A stretch of 7,029 nt of DNA, taken from assembly GCA_015486555.1 (NCBI GenBank), contig WFRL01000044.1:1-7029 (forward strand), given 5' to 3'. Position 1 is the stretch's first letter. Each line of letters starts with the position of its first letter. The stretch is from Candidatus Microgenomates bacterium (GTDB lineage: Bacteria; Patescibacteriota; Microgenomatia; JAADGY01). Below, piece by piece: positions 1 through 5,356 of this stretch. A program made the translations under genes and the position numbers. The notes beneath the pieces were generated by a model, which was not told the origin of the DNA, did not search any database, and saw nothing but the letters and a program-made list of their open reading frames with translations.

Positions 1-37
1 AATTAAAATTAAGATTTTAAAATTTGTTTTGATTAAA

Positions 38-61
38 AACCTGCCTGTCGGCAGACAGGTT
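38..61. repeat. 24-base imperfect palindrome, CCTGCCTG family, copy 1
   Basis: The arms begin AACCTG and end CAGGTT. Of 12 possible pairs, 10 are Watson-Crick, one is G-T and one is a C/A mismatch (44/55). It is a GC-rich island in pure AT sequence and has the same length and outer arms as the perfect palindrome at 1721-1744. It is not followed by a T-run on either strand like a canonical terminator, although the flanking A/T could help termination. Function unknown. Confidence 0.75.
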
Positions 62-105
62 AAAAATTTTAAATTAAAAATTAAAAATTTAAAATTAAGG
101 TGTGG

Positions 106-114
106 TGTTATCAT
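106..114 (+). promoter_or_regulatory. extended -10 promoter of fmt
   Basis: TG-T-TATCAT reads as an extended -10 element (TG at 106-107, hexamer 109-114). The predicted transcription start is about 120-121, essentially the A of the fmt ATG, so the message would be leaderless. There is no well-placed Shine-Dalgarno sequence: the only candidate, AAGG near 97-100, is too far upstream. No -35 is recognisable in the AT-rich upstream sequence. Confidence 0.5.
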
Positions 115-119
115 AACTT

Positions 120-995
120 ATGACAAAATTTGTCTTTTTTTCCTCTTCTAAATTTGGCCTTCCTTTACTTAAAAAGCTTCAAAAAGAATTCGCCTTAGCA
201 GCAATCATCAGTCGAGCTGATAAGCCTAAAGGACGAAAACAAGTCCCTACCCCCACTCCAATCTCTGAGTACGCTCTCAAACAAAGTATTCCTCTCTACC
301 GACCAAAAAAGATAACCCCTCAACTTATCTACCAGTTGCCTCAAACAGAGTTTGCTTTCCTCTTTGCTTACGGTAAGATTATTCCTTACTACCTTCTTAA
401 TTTCTTCCCCAAGGGGATAATAAATCTTCATCCTTCCCTTCTCCCCAAATACCGAGGGCCCTCTCCTGTTCGTTCAGCTCTCATCGATTGTCAAAAGGAA
501 ACTGGTTATTCTTTTATGCTCTTGGAAAAAGAACTGGATAGCGGACCAATCTTATTTCAAGAAAAAGTGCCTATCTCAGCTACTGACAATTGGCAGTCTT
601 TGACAGAAAAGATTGTTGGTCGAGCTCTGCCTCAACTTAACTCTATCATTAGAAAATATCTTCAAGGAAAAATTCATCCTAAACCGCAGGACCACTCCCA
701 AGCCAGCTACACCAAAAAAATAACCCATCAAACAGCCTTCTTAGCTGCAGAGACGGAACCAACAAAAGCAGTTTGCCTTATTCAAGCTATGTCTCCCTAC
801 CCTGGAGCTTACATCTCCGTTCAGATAAACAACCAAAAAAGAGAGCTAAAAATTCATCAGGCTACGGCAGTTAATAATTTACTTAAACCACAAATTGTTC
901 AACTTGAAAGCAAAAAACCTGTAAGCTGGAAACAATTTCTAGATGGCTACCCTCAAGCTAAATTTAGTTACCCTCGACTAGCTTATCTTAATTAG
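120..995 (+). CDS. fmt: methionyl-tRNA formyltransferase
   Basis: This enzyme transfers a formyl group from 10-formyltetrahydrofolate to Met-tRNA(fMet) in the cytoplasm, preparing it for initiation. The protein has 291 residues, slightly short of the usual ~310. The N-terminal formyltransferase domain (about 1-180) carries the catalytic signature: Asn102 and His104 in INLHPSLLPKYRG, and Asp140 in LDSGPIL. The family's Pro/Gly-rich segment is at DKPKGRKQVPTP (34-45). The C-terminal tRNA-binding domain (about 195-291) has SYTKKI, the MSPYPGAY motif (224-231) and an SWKQFLDGYPQ tail matching other Fmt proteins. The ATG at 120 gives the expected N-terminus and sits directly after an extended -10, so translation is probably leaderless. 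The last 18 bases overlap the end of rpmB on the other strand. The related formyltransferases PurN and ArnA are less likely because the C-terminal domain is Fmt-type. Confidence 0.95.
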   Translation: MTKFVFFSSSKFGLPLLKKLQKEFALAAIISRADKPKGRKQVPTPTPISEYALKQSIPLYRPKKITPQLIYQLPQTEFAFLFAYGKIIPYYLLNFFPKGIINLHPSLLPKYRGPSPVRSALIDCQKETGYSFMLLEKELDSGPILFQEKVPISATDNWQSLTEKIVGRALPQLNSIIRKYLQGKIHPKPQDHSQASYTKKITHQTAFLAAETEPTKAVCLIQAMSPYPGAYISVQINNQKRELKIHQATAVNNLLKPQIVQLESKKPVSWKQFLDGYPQAKFSYPRLAYLN

Positions 996-1172
996 CCCGG
1001 CCTTATACTTTCTCAAACATTTAGTACACAGTTTTACTGTTTTAGTCTGACCTCCTATCTTCACTTTTACCGAGTGGAGATTAGGTTTTGACCAATGATG
1101 GGTGCGCTGTTTAGAGTGGGAGACTCGTAAAATATGCTGCGCCCCCTTGCCACAGATATAACATTTATTCAT
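978..1172 (-). CDS. rpmB: 50S ribosomal protein L28 (bL28)
   Basis: This is a structural protein of the large ribosomal subunit, 64 residues. Two CxxC pairs, Cys4/Cys7 and Cys49/Cys52, form a zinc ribbon, so this is the metal-binding version of L28. The core motifs are HxxQRTHHWSKPNLHSV, where L28 typically has a similar basic stretch, then KTVKLCTKCLRKYKAG. I chose the ATG at 1172 because it gives the canonical MNKCYICGK start and has an AAGGA Shine-Dalgarno (1180-1184) seven bases upstream. A longer in-frame start at 1238 would run into tRNA-Ala and is rejected. The gene is the last in the tRNA-Thr - rpmG - tRNA-Ala - rpmB cluster, 26 bases after tRNA-Ala. Its final six codons overlap the end of fmt in antisense. 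Confidence 0.94.
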   Translation of the reverse strand: MNKCYICGKGAQHILRVSHSKQRTHHWSKPNLHSVKVKIGGQTKTVKLCTKCLRKYKAGLIKIS

Positions 1173-1179
1173 TTGTCTT

Positions 1180-1184
1180 TCCTT
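1180..1184 (-). promoter_or_regulatory. Shine-Dalgarno site that fixes the rpmB start
   Basis: On the minus strand AAAGGAAAG precedes the ATG at 1172 with a seven-base gap. It lies in the 26-base spacer after the tRNA-Ala 3' end, so rpmB is translated from an mRNA released by tRNA processing. Several other genes in this window lack such a site. Confidence 0.7.
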
Positions 1185-1198
1185 TAATTTCAATAACT

Positions 1199-1275
1199 TG
1201 GTGGACCTGGCGGGAGTCGAACCCGCGACCTTCCGCATGCCATACGGACGCTCTAGCCAACTGAGCTACAGGCCC
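1199..1275 (-). tRNA. tRNA-Ala (anticodon GGC), CCA encoded
   Basis: The minus strand folds as a full cloverleaf: acceptor GGGCCTG/CAGGTCC, D stem GCTC/GAGC, anticodon stem TCCGT/GCGGA with loop ATGGCAT (anticodon GGC, reads GCC and GCU), and T stem GCGGG/CCCGC with loop TTCGACT. The G3-U70 wobble pair, the identity element of alanine tRNA, is present and confirms the assignment. Discriminator A73 is followed directly by an encoded CCA (1199-1201), unlike the Thr and Glu tRNAs here. The gene lies 13 bases after rpmG and 26 before rpmB, so it is probably cut from a joint transcript. Confidence 0.96.
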
Positions 1276-1288
1276 TTTTCTACTTCTA

Positions 1289-1462
1289 CTATTTCAATTT
1301 CTTAACTTCTTTATGTAAGGTGTGCTTCTTACATTGTGGACAGTACTTTTTCAATCCTAATTTCTGATTAGTATTTACTCTATTCTTCTCACTAACGTAG
1401 TTTAGCCGCCCACATTGGGAACATTGCAAACCAACAATTATTCGATTGCCCTTTTTAGCCAT
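1289..1462 (-). CDS. rpmG: 50S ribosomal protein L33 (bL33)
   Basis: This is a large-subunit ribosomal protein near the E site, 57 residues, starting MAKKGNRIIVGLQC. Two CxxC pairs, Cys14/Cys17 and Cys41/Cys44, give the zinc-binding form. The middle YVSEKNRVNTNQKLGLKKYCPQCKKHTLHKEVK follows the L33 pattern (K-N-x-x-N-x-x-K-L-x-L-x-K-Y-C-P-x-C-x-x-H-T). A TATAAT at 1470-1475 predicts transcription starting about one base before the ATG at 1462, so the gene may have its own leaderless promoter as well as read-through from tRNA-Thr. It sits between tRNA-Thr (37 bases upstream) and tRNA-Ala (13 bases downstream). In many bacteria rpmG neighbours a tRNA and secE-nusG, but here secE-nusG is about 5 kb away. 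The stop codon is TAG. Confidence 0.95.
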   Translation of the reverse strand: MAKKGNRIIVGLQCSQCGRLNYVSEKNRVNTNQKLGLKKYCPQCKKHTLHKEVKKLK

Positions 1463-1469
1463 AACCTAT

Positions 1470-1475
1470 ATTATA
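1470..1475 (-). promoter_or_regulatory. -10 box of rpmG
   Basis: A perfect TATAAT on the minus strand lies seven bases upstream of the rpmG ATG, placing +1 at about 1463. There is no recognisable -35. This fits a leaderless internal promoter within the tRNA/ribosomal protein cluster. AGG in the short gap is too close to the ATG to be a good ribosome-binding site. Confidence 0.5.
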
Positions 1476-1499
1476 CTTGATAATTTCTTCCTGTCTATG

Positions 1500-1572
1500 A
1501 GCCGAGGAGCGGACTCGAACCGCCGACCTCTCCCTTACCAAGGGAGTGCTCTGCCAACTGAGCTACCTCGGC
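1500..1572 (-). tRNA. tRNA-Thr (anticodon GGT)
   Basis: The minus strand folds into acceptor GCCGAGG/CCTCGGC, D stem GCTC/GAGC, anticodon stem CTCCC/GGGAG with loop TTGGTAA (anticodon GGU, reads ACC and ACU), and T stem GGCGG/CCGCT with loop TTCGAGT; the outermost T-stem pair is G-U. The discriminator is U and the next bases are CAT, so CCA is not encoded and must be added. It is the first gene of the cluster leading to rpmG and has its own TATAAT at 1582-1587. Confidence 0.95.
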
Positions 1573-1581
1573 AACAAAACT

Positions 1582-1587
1582 ATTATA
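1582..1587 (-). promoter_or_regulatory. -10 box of tRNA-Thr
   Basis: A perfect TATAAT on the minus strand predicts +1 near 1575, three bases before the mature tRNA 5' end. It is part of a ten-base match, ATCGTATAAT, with the tRNA-Glu promoter (5568-5577). The usual -35 position falls inside the inverted repeat at 1596-1615 rather than on a TTGACA-like sequence. Confidence 0.6.
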
Positions 1588-1595
1588 CGATAATA

Positions 1596-1615
1596 CATCA
1601 CACCGAGGTGTGATG
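1596..1615. repeat. 9-bp inverted repeat upstream of tRNA-Thr
   Basis: CATCACACC and GGTGTGATG are perfect complementary arms separated by only GA. The element lies directly upstream of the tRNA-Thr -10 box, spanning the place where a -35 would be. It could be an operator, a hairpin marking the edge of the repeat-rich spacer, or a dispersed palindrome. The sequence alone does not decide. Confidence 0.7.
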
Positions 1616-1620
1616 AATTT

Positions 1621-1645
1621 GGAACTTGGAGCTCAGAACTTAGAA
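1621..1645 (-). repeat. 7-base-periodic degenerate array
   Basis: GGAACTT, GGAGCTC, AGAACTT and a fourth decayed unit run in phase. On the minus strand this is the unit RAGYTCY. The same unit recurs at 1688-1720, 2340-2370, 4811-4836 and 5287-5352. No coding potential. Confidence 0.65.
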
Positions 1646-1684
1646 AGAAAGCACCAAATCACAAATTCCAAGGATACAAACAAG

Positions 1685-1720
1685 AATAAATCCTAAATCC
1701 GAAATCCTAAGCTCCAAACA
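1685..1720 (+). repeat. 7-base-periodic degenerate array, A-rich variant
   Basis: AAATCCT, AAATCCG, AAATCCT and AAGCTCC are consecutive heptads, followed by an A-rich tail. The AAGCTCC unit links this A-rich version to the RAGYTCY arrays elsewhere. It ends exactly where the palindrome at 1721 begins. Looser AAATTCC-like words fill 1655-1684. Confidence 0.6.
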
Positions 1721-1744
1721 AACCTGCCTGCCGGCAGGCAGGTT
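1721..1744. repeat. 24-base perfect palindrome, CCTGCCTG family, copy 2
   Basis: AACCTGCCTGCC followed by its exact reverse complement gives 12 of 12 pairs with no loop bases. It shares length and outer arms with copy 1 (38-61), and arms CCTGCCTG/CAGGCAGG with the insertion in the tRNA-Glu fragment (5379-5405). No T-run follows. Confidence 0.85.
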
Positions 1745-1753
1745 CTAAGCTCT

Positions 1754-1782
1754 TCCGCCACGGCGGATCCGCCTTGGGCGGA
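1754..1782. repeat. two tandem GC hairpins
   Basis: TCCGCC-AC-GGCGGA is followed immediately by TCCGCC-TTG-GGCGGA, two six-base-pair hairpins sharing the same arm sequence. Alternative pairing between the outer arms is possible. They sit between heptad arrays, so they look like part of the dispersed-repeat spacer rather than a terminator. Confidence 0.7.
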
Positions 1783-1784
1783 AA

Positions 1785-1836
1785 ATCCTAAATTCTAAAC
1801 AATATCGAAATCCTAATGACCAAAATTCTAAACCTT
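1785..1836 (+). repeat. decayed AAATCCT heptad array
   Basis: AAATCCT, AAATTCT and AAACAAT are in phase, then phase is lost, with AAATCCT and AAATTCT recurring further on. It resembles 1685-1720 and ends just before the GTCATCCTGA block. I see no gene in it. Confidence 0.5.
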
Positions 1837-1844
1837 TTTAGGAA

Positions 1845-2252
1845 GTCATCCTGAACGAATGTGAAGGATCTAGCCGAAGGCGCATGGATGTGTTCTCAAG
1901 CCTGAGTACCCGTGACTTTGCGCTCGCTCCGCTCGCTAGATTCTTCGTCGCCTCAGCTCCTCAGAATGACATGGGGAGGGGGCGGTTCCCTTTTAAACGA
2001 GTCATTCTGACCCTCCGAAGCGGAGGGGAAGAATCTAGCGAAGCGCAAAGATGTTGGCACCAACGTTTGGGAGCACACTCACGCGCCTTCGGCTAGATCC
2101 CGACAAGTCGGGATGACAGGGGAGAGGAGGACTTTTCCCTAAGCAAGGTTGCTGGGCGTCAGACACTTAGTACCTTCCTCTCTCTGCGTCATTCGGATGT
2201 GAAGCCCTCCTTCGGTGGAATAAACCCATCTTCAGAGAGGTAAAAATCTAGC
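1845..2252. repeat. composite inverted-repeat block 1 (GTCATYCTGA...TCTAGC units)
   Basis: The block consists of units that begin GTCATTCTGA or GTCATCCTGA and end near ATCTAGC, and their reverse complements. One composite runs 1845-1970 (GTCATCCTGA to CAGAATGAC) and a second 2001-2117 (GTCATTCTGA to GGGATGAC). A further unit is at 2188-2252. The units carry internal hairpins, such as CCCTCCG/CGGAGGG (2011-2027) and TCCCGAC-AA-GTCGGGA (2098-2113). Bases 2001-2051 are identical to 5096-5146, and 2091-2117 are identical to 5036-5062. A 70-codon open frame across 1884-2096 is an accident of the repeats. The remainder of the gene-free stretch (2118-2187 and 2253-2339) shows nothing I recognise. 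Origin could be a MITE-like or REP-like element; no transposase is present. Confidence 0.75.
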
Positions 2253-2339
2253 ATTAGCGCGAGGATTGTGGCACTCAAGTTTTTTCATTTCCTTACCCAC
2301 TTAGGACTGATTAAGCCTTCTTCTTTCCGACCAAGATCC

Positions 2340-2370
2340 GAGTTCCAAGCTCCAAGTTCTGAGCTCCAAC
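2340..2370 (+). repeat. 7-base-periodic RAGYTCY array before the M50 gene
   Basis: GAGTTCC, AAGCTCC, AAGTTCT and GAGCTCC run in perfect heptad phase, then AACTT. The array ends directly at the promoter of the M50 gene. The lepA start on the other side of the gene pair is flanked by the same unit in opposite orientation (4811-4836). Confidence 0.7.
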
Positions 2371-2373
2371 TTA

Positions 2374-2382
2374 TGTTATAGT
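2374..2382 (+). promoter_or_regulatory. extended -10 promoter of the M50 gene
   Basis: TG-T-TATAGT (TG 2374-2375, hexamer 2377-2382) predicts +1 near 2389, leaving a leader of about five bases before the ATG at 2394. No Shine-Dalgarno precedes the start. The TGTTAT core is the same as in the fmt and secE promoters. Confidence 0.5.
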
Positions 2383-2393
2383 TAAAAACAGAT

Positions 2394-3020
2394 ATGATAG
2401 ACTACCTTACGAGTAATCCATTAATGGGGACAGTTACTTTACTTAGCTTACTTATAGCAATTACCGTCCATGAGTTTGCTCATGCTTGGGTGGCCGATCT
2501 CAGGGGAGACCCTACCGCTAAGGCTATGGGGAGATTAACTCTAAACCCTCTAGCCCACCTTGACCTTTTGGGAACGATCCTTCTTTTGACTACTGGATTT
2601 GGCTGGGGGAAACCAGTCCCAGTTGACCCCTTTAACCTAACCGATCCTGATAAGGATATGGCTCTTATTTCCTTAGCGGGGCCAGGAGCAAACCTTCTTG
2701 CTGCCTTTTTAGCGGGTATTATTTTTCATCTTCCTCTCATTCATTCCTTGCCTGGCATAGTTACCTCAATCTACATCTTTACTTACCTTAATATCATCTT
2801 AGCTGTCTTTAATCTCCTTCCCTTTTACCCTCTAGATGGTAGCAAAATCTGGACCTTTGTTCTACCACCTAACTTGAAAGAGGACTTAATCTACTTTTCT
2901 AGAGAATATGGTCTCTTACTCCTCATCCTCGGCCTACTTCCCCTTATAAACGGCCAATCATTAATCTTTCTTATTATTAATCCCATTACCCAGTTTTTCC
3001 TTAATATTATCTTCATTTAA
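2394..3020 (+). CDS. site-2-protease-family (M50) zinc metalloprotease, membrane-embedded
   Basis: This is a probable intramembrane protease that would cut transmembrane substrates inside the cytoplasmic membrane. It has 208 residues, typical of the short bacterial M50 proteins without a PDZ domain. The zinc-binding HEFAH is at 26-30 within the first hydrophobic segment (about 11-35). The second conserved motif, NLLPFYPLDG (140-149), provides the third ligand Asp148. SLAGPGANL (93-101) is the conserved glycine turn between. The GDPTAK...GRLTLNPLAHLDLLGTI segment (38-63) and GWGKPVPVDP (70-79) are typical of this subgroup. Further hydrophobic stretches lie at about 91-112, 120-142 and 173-205. 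The start follows an extended -10, with a very short leader. It converges on lepA with an eight-base overlap of the 3' ends. The substrate cannot be inferred: no anti-sigma factor or signal protein lies nearby. Confidence 0.9.
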   Translation: MIDYLTSNPLMGTVTLLSLLIAITVHEFAHAWVADLRGDPTAKAMGRLTLNPLAHLDLLGTILLLTTGFGWGKPVPVDPFNLTDPDKDMALISLAGPGANLLAAFLAGIIFHLPLIHSLPGIVTSIYIFTYLNIILAVFNLLPFYPLDGSKIWTFVLPPNLKEDLIYFSREYGLLLLILGLLPLINGQSLIFLIINPITQFFLNIIFI

Positions 3021-4791
3021 ATAGATCGATAAAAGCCTCTTCTGGTAAGCGAACCTTGCCAATATTTTTTAGTCTTTTCTTGCCCTTCTTTTGTTTCTTC
3101 AACAATTTATCTTTTCGCGTTTGATCTCCTCCATAGAGTTTTGCTGTTACGTCTTTTCGAAAAGGAGGTATCCGCCGCCGAGCTACAATCTTTCCATTCA
3201 ACCTTCCCTGAATAATAACCTCAAACTGTTGGCGGGGAATTATAACAGCTAACTTATCTGTCAGCTGGCGAGCCCTAAACAAAGCTTTCCCTTTAGGAAA
3301 CAAGAAAACTAAACCTTCCACCACCTTACCATTAACTAGTAACTCTAATTTAGACAACTGTGTTGGCTGCCAACCAGCCCACTGCCAATCAAAGGAAATA
3401 AAACCTGAAGTTGCCTCCTCCAATTTATTGAAAAAATCACTTATTAGCTCAGCTAAGGGCATACTTCCTGTTAACTCTAAGCGCTCGCCAAAATATTTCA
3501 CCTCCCCCACCTTACCCCGGCTATCCAATAACAACTGGAGTAACTTACCATAGTAACGGCGCTGACTAAAAAGAGTGAAACGAATATAAGGCTCCTCAAC
3601 TGCTTTTATTTCTGAGACAGCTGGTAGGGCAGCCGCCGTATCTACTTTTTGCCACTCGCCTTTCTTTGTTTGAAAGCGATAGCTAATTGAGGGCATTGTA
3701 GCGATTAAACTCAAACCATAGTCCAGTTCCAACCGTTCCTTAGTAATCTGACTGTGAAGCAGACCTAAAAGTCCCAATCGAATTCCACCTCCTAAAATAA
3801 GCGAGTGTTCCAACCGCCACTGTAAAGCTGCGTCGATGAGAGATAATTTTTTAATGGCCTCCTTTAATTTGGGAAACTGATCTGAGTCTGTAGGATAAAA
3901 ACTAACAAAGACAAGAGGTGATGGATGTTTAAAACCTTCGATTGGTTTGGTCGTAACCGAAGAAAAATTAATAGTGTCCCCTACCCTCACCTGGCGTATA
4001 TCTTTAATGCCAGTTACTAAAAAACCTATCTGTCCAGCAGTTAGTTGAGATCTTTTTTCTAACCCTTCCACCTTAAAAACACCTGTTTTTTTAACTACTG
4101 CTTGAGCTCCGCTGTGATAGAACCTTATTTTGTCAAGCGGTTTTACCTTCCCTTGAAAGAGGCGGATGGCAGCTACTACTCCTTGATGGGGATCATAAAA
4201 TGAATCAAAGATGAGAGCTTGGAGAGGTTTATCTTCTTCAGTTTGGGGAGGCGGAAAAATTTCCACTAAGCAGTCTAATAATTTCTTTACTCCTTGGCCA
4301 GTCTTAGCTGAAACTAAAAGTATTTCCTCTTCCCGAAAACCAAATAATTCCATCATTTCCAACTTGGTTTCCTCTATACGAGCTGTTGGCAGATCAACCT
4401 TGTTAATAACAGGAATCAACTTTAATCTCATCCTTTTTGCCCTTCGCCAGTAGCTGACTGATTGAGCTTGAACTCCCTGACTAGCATCAACTAGAAAAAT
4501 AGCTCCCTCCACTGCAGCTAGGGTCCGCTCCACTTCATAGGAAAAATCCACATGACCTGGAGTATCAATTAAATTTAAAAGGTAATTCTTTCTTCCAACG
4601 GTGTACTCCATAGTTACCGGAGCTAATTTTATGGTAATACCCCGTTGACGAGAGATAGGATGGCGATCAAGTACCCTCTTATTCTCTCCCGGGGTTATAC
4701 TCCCGGTCAACTCCAATAAGCGATCAGCTAATGTTGATTTACCATGGTCAATGTGGGCAATGATACAAAAATTGCGAATTTCTGTCTCCAT
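3013..4791 (-). CDS. lepA: elongation factor 4 (LepA), ribosome-associated GTPase
   Basis: LepA is a translational GTPase that acts on the ribosome, proposed to back-translocate stalled ribosomes and/or assist 30S maturation. It has 592 residues, close to the family's ~600. The G domain holds G1 AHIDHGKST (12-20), G2 Thr53 in RGITIK, G3 DTPGH (76-80, His80 being the catalytic position), G4 NKVD (130-133) and G5 SAK (161-163). Domains II, III and V follow. The LepA-specific C-terminal domain ends with YGGDQTRK...GKVRLPEEAFIDLFK (553-592), which separates it from EF-G and BipA. Divergent points are SRQRGITIK where RERGITIK is usual, and GGGIRLGLLGLLH where GFGFRCGFLGLLH is usual. The ATG at 4791 coincides with the predicted +1 of a TATAAT box, implying a leaderless mRNA. 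It ends in TGA. Confidence 0.97.
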   Translation of the reverse strand: METEIRNFCIIAHIDHGKSTLADRLLELTGSITPGENKRVLDRHPISRQRGITIKLAPVTMEYTVGRKNYLLNLIDTPGHVDFSYEVERTLAAVEGAIFLVDASQGVQAQSVSYWRRAKRMRLKLIPVINKVDLPTARIEETKLEMMELFGFREEEILLVSAKTGQGVKKLLDCLVEIFPPPQTEEDKPLQALIFDSFYDPHQGVVAAIRLFQGKVKPLDKIRFYHSGAQAVVKKTGVFKVEGLEKRSQLTAGQIGFLVTGIKDIRQVRVGDTINFSSVTTKPIEGFKHPSPLVFVSFYPTDSDQFPKLKEAIKKLSLIDAALQWRLEHSLILGGGIRLGLLGLLHSQITKERLELDYGLSLIATMPSISYRFQTKKGEWQKVDTAAALPAVSEIKAVEEPYIRFTLFSQRRYYGKLLQLLLDSRGKVGEVKYFGERLELTGSMPLAELISDFFNKLEEATSGFISFDWQWAGWQPTQLSKLELLVNGKVVEGLVFLFPKGKALFRARQLTDKLAVIIPRQQFEVIIQGRLNGKIVARRRIPPFRKDVTAKLYGGDQTRKDKLLKKQKKGKKRLKNIGKVRLPEEAFIDLFK

Positions 4792-4797
4792 AGGAAA

Positions 4798-4803
4798 ATT
4801 ATA
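4798..4803 (-). promoter_or_regulatory. -10 box of lepA
   Basis: A perfect TATAAT on the minus strand ends six bases before the lepA ATG, placing the predicted +1 on the A of the start codon. No Shine-Dalgarno is possible in the gap TTTCCT. The -35 position lies in the heptad array and shows no TTGACA-like sequence. Confidence 0.6.
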
Positions 4804-4810
4804 ACTGGAA

Positions 4811-4836
4811 ACCGGAACTCGGAACTTAGAACTCAG
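4811..4836 (-). repeat. 7-base-periodic array upstream of lepA
   Basis: GGAACTC, GGAACTT and AGAACTC run in phase, followed by AGT; this is RAGYTCY read on the minus strand. It forms an inverted pair with the array at 5287-5352 around repeat block 2, and with the array at 2340-2370 around the M50-lepA gene pair. Confidence 0.65.
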
Positions 4837-4847
4837 TATGTTAACGA

Positions 4848-5236
4848 GTCATCCTGAGGAGCCATAGCGACGAAGGATCTAGCGAGCAGAGCGAGCGCAA
4901 GGATTAGTACTCATACTTGGGAGCACACCCCTGCGCCTTCGGCTAGATTCTTCACTTCGCCTGTCGGCTCGCTCAGGATGACGCGAGAAGAGGGTTTTCC
5001 GGCTCGCTCAGAATGACGAGGAAAAGTGTGCCTTTGGCTAGATCCCGACAAGTCGGGATGACGGGGAAAGGAGGAAGGTACAACCTCCTCCCCGGGTCAT
5101 TCTGACCCTCCGAAGCGGAGGGGAAGAATCTAGCGAAGCGCAAAGACCTTGAATCTTACGCCTAGGAATACACTCATGCACCTTCGGCTAGATTTTACCT
5201 CTCCGAAGGTGGATTTATTCCACTGAAGGGGGGCTT
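4848..5236. repeat. composite inverted-repeat block 2 (GTCATYCTGA...TCTAGC units)
   Basis: This is the second copy of the block-1 architecture. A composite runs 4848-4982 (GTCATCCTGA to CAGGATGAC). Inverted half-units end at 5017 and 5062. A unit at 5096-5146 is identical over 51 bases to 2001-2051. Bases 5036-5062 match 2091-2117 exactly. Bases 5187-5236 are a diverged inverted copy of 2202-2252. The phrase CCTTCGGCTAGAT recurs at 2086, 4936 and 5181. No reading frame of note is present. Between 5237 and 5286 I see nothing recognisable. Confidence 0.75.
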
Positions 5237-5286
5237 GGATACTTGGAATTTGATAATTGGTCATTCTCAACCTAGCCCCCTAGCTC

Positions 5287-5352
5287 TTAGTTCCAAGTTC
5301 CAGATAAACTGAGTTCTGAGTTCCGAGCTCCAAGTTCTGATTACCCAGTTCC
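5287..5352 (+). repeat. 7-base-periodic RAGYTCY array
   Basis: The clearest stretch is GAGTTCT, GAGTTCC, GAGCTCC, AAGTTCT, then decayed GATTACC and CAGTTCC, all in heptad phase. Another two units lie just upstream at about 5289-5302. It closes block 2 on the right and abuts the tRNA-Glu fragment. Confidence 0.7.
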
Positions 5353-5356
5353 AATG

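Larger units (their letters stand above)
1..119. other. AT-rich intergenic leader upstream of fmt
   Basis: This stretch is almost entirely A/T, built from degenerate TTAAAATT/AAAATTAA words, interrupted only by the GC-rich palindrome at 38-61. No reading frame of useful length starts here. It ends in the fmt promoter. The upstream neighbour of fmt lies outside the window. Confidence 0.6.

Noticed and set aside
195..431. 78-codon open frame on the minus strand inside fmt
   Set aside because: It lies wholly antisense to a clearly conserved fmt, its translation resembles no family I know, and no promoter or ribosome site precedes it.
1173..1238. N-terminal extension of rpmB to a start at 1238
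   Set aside because: It would translate through tRNA-Ala. The internal ATG at 1172 gives the canonical L28 start and has a good Shine-Dalgarno.
1884..2096. 70-codon open frame on the plus strand in the spacer
   Set aside because: It is made entirely of the GTCATTCTGA/TCTAGC repeat units and their inverted copies, so its amino-acid sequence is a by-product of the repeats.
2098..2117. The TCCCGAC-AA-GTCGGGA hairpin as a transcription terminator
   Set aside because: No T-run follows on either strand, no gene ends nearby, and the same hairpin recurs within the second repeat block (5042-5062), so it belongs to the dispersed repeat.
4211..4453. 80-codon open frame on the plus strand inside lepA
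   Set aside because: It is antisense to the conserved G domain of lepA, and its product resembles no known family.
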